Source of the DNA: Gryganskiella cystojenkinii
Taxonomy: Eukaryota > Mortierellomycota > Mortierellomycetes > Mortierellales > Mortierellaceae
NCBI GenBank assembly: GCA_015852425.1
Contig: JAAAIG010000876.1
Coordinates: 5,460-15,552, forward strand
Length of the DNA stretch: 10,093 bases
Reading direction: 5' to 3'
Below, in pieces: positions 9,429 through 10,093 of this stretch. A model generated the notes under the pieces. That model was not told where the DNA came from. It ran no database searches and saw only the letters and a program-made list of their open reading frames with translations. Both the position numbers and the translations under genes were made by a program. Every line of letters starts with the position of its first letter. Position 1 is the first letter of the stretch.

Positions 9429-9466
9429 AATCTCCAACGCTGAAATCCATTACCACATTCGAAATC

Positions 9467-10093
9467 ATGTCCCACATCCCACGGCAGCAACAAGACTCGC
9501 CGCAATCCCCCACAACTCCAACTCTATCACAGTCGCCGTCTGTCAACACCACTCTCCGAGGGGACAACTCTTTACCTCCACCAACAGATCCGAGACTCCG
9601 AAAGCTGAACCCAGTTCAATCAAACACAGATATTTCCTCTTCTACAGCCTCCTCCATTTACTCAACTCCCGCACGTACTCCAGAGGCAACGATATCATCA
9701 GTCAAGGAGTGGATCTTTGGAAGCAACAGCAACCTGACCGTCACAAGTTTTGCATCCGTCAACCCAAGACCAGGAACGACCACAGACAACGGCAGCGTCA
9801 ACAGCACCACGAGTAATCCTATCACCTTTATCACAAACAACCCTGCGATGGCCAACAATGCAATTGTACCACCAACACCATCACCAGTGGACCCAAGGTT
9901 AGTCGGCAGAACTCAAGGCATGAAAGAGGAATCACCAACCCAGCCTTCAATTCTCATTGCGCCCATGAATGGAAACAACATGGGGGGTCCAAATGTGAAT
10001 TCTGATTCTAGCAAAAATAATGTCGACCGTTACACGAACCGTTCCCCCGTGTTAAACTCCAATGACCAACAGCAACAGCAACAACAACAACAA
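9467..10093 (+). CDS. Unrecognised S/T/P/N/Q-rich protein, N-terminal 209 residues, cut by the window edge
   Basis: The frame is open without a stop for 209 codons to the last base. ATG 9467 is the first Met after an in-frame TAA at 9428, has A at -3 and follows a CT-rich tract. The protein begins MSHIPRQQQDSPQSPTTP and stays hydrophilic and low in complexity. It is rich in Ser, Thr, Pro, Asn and Gln, with no signal peptide or membrane segment. One slightly more ordered patch is around residues 79-87 (SVKEWIFGS). It ends in nine consecutive Gln (201-209). Disordered N-termini of this type are common in fungal transcription factors, kinases and signalling proteins, but no domain is visible, so I assign no function. 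A competing frame (9007-9816) overlaps its first 350 bases but lacks a convincing start. Confidence 0.7.
   Translation, partial: MSHIPRQQQDSPQSPTTPTLSQSPSVNTTLRGDNSLPPPTDPRLRKLNPVQSNTDISSSTASSIYSTPARTPEATISSVKEWIFGSNSNLTVTSFASVNPRPGTTTDNGSVNSTTSNPITFITNNPAMANNAIVPPTPSPVDPRLVGRTQGMKEESPTQPSILIAPMNGNNMGGPNVNSDSSKNNVDRYTNRSPVLNSNDQQQQQQQQQ
10067..10093 (+). repeat. CAA/CAG trinucleotide repeat
   Basis: Nine consecutive glutamine codons, alternating CAA and CAG and then pure CAA, run to the window edge. They are in frame with the gene starting at 9467 and encode polyglutamine. The full length of the repeat cannot be seen. Confidence 0.85.

Larger units (their letters stand above)
7748..9466. other. 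Gap between the permease and the right-hand gene
   Basis: The first 160 bases are the likely 3' UTR of the permease. From about 8008 to 8352 there is a coding-like relic, described separately. From about 8360 to 9400 I see nothing convincing. An ATG at 8491 is followed after 22 bases by a good GTAAGG donor, but the only acceptor I could pair with it (ACAG near 8674) leads to a stop within a dozen codons. Around 8800-8960 the + strand is purine-rich. The open frame at 9007-9816 overlaps the better-supported gene start at 9467 and is not called. Confidence 0.55.

Noticed and set aside
9007..9816. 269-codon open frame overlapping the right-hand gene
   Set aside because: It opens with a TTG rather than ATG. 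Its first half lies in sequence without coding character, and its second half is an alternative frame of the S/T/P/N/Q-rich gene starting at 9467.

Overview
The window looks like nuclear DNA of a filamentous fungus. Its genes have short spliceosomal introns (GT donors, CTAAC or GATAAC-like branch sites, CAG/TAG acceptors), CT-rich upstream tracts, AATAAA poly(A) signals and proteins rich in Gln, Asn, Ser and His low-complexity stretches. The style, with long hydrophilic inserts in otherwise conserved membrane proteins and CAA/CAG runs, suggests an early-diverging lineage such as Mortierellomycota or Mucoromycota. That placement is an impression from gene style, not a demonstrated fact. All three credible genes lie on the + strand.

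Layout. (1) 1-596 has no recognisable coding sequence and ends in an intron acceptor. (2) 597-1862 is the 3' part of a sphingoid-base-phosphate phosphatase (LCB3/SPP type, PAP2 superfamily); the exon or exons for its N-terminus are not visible here. (3) 1863-3926 is a 2-kb intergenic region with pyrimidine-rich tracts and one TATA-like site, and no convincing gene. (4) 3927-7747 is a three-exon gene for an unusually large (1204 aa) LAT-type amino-acid permease of the APC superfamily. I rebuilt it by joining three frames across two phase-0 introns (4410-4520 and 5619-5713). (5) 7748-9466 is a second gap. It holds tandem poly(A) signals and an orphan coiled-coil-like coding relic at 8008-8352 with one internal stop. 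(6) 9467-10093 is the 5' part of an unrecognised S/T/P/N/Q-rich protein that runs off the right edge in a polyglutamine stretch.

The genes do not form an obvious pathway: one acts in sphingolipid turnover, one in amino-acid uptake or exchange, and one is unknown. I see no mobile element, CRISPR array, tRNA, rRNA or convincing new system. The most unusual material is the set of long charged and His/Arg-rich additions to the permease, the His-rich loop in the phosphatase, and the orphan coiled-coil relic.
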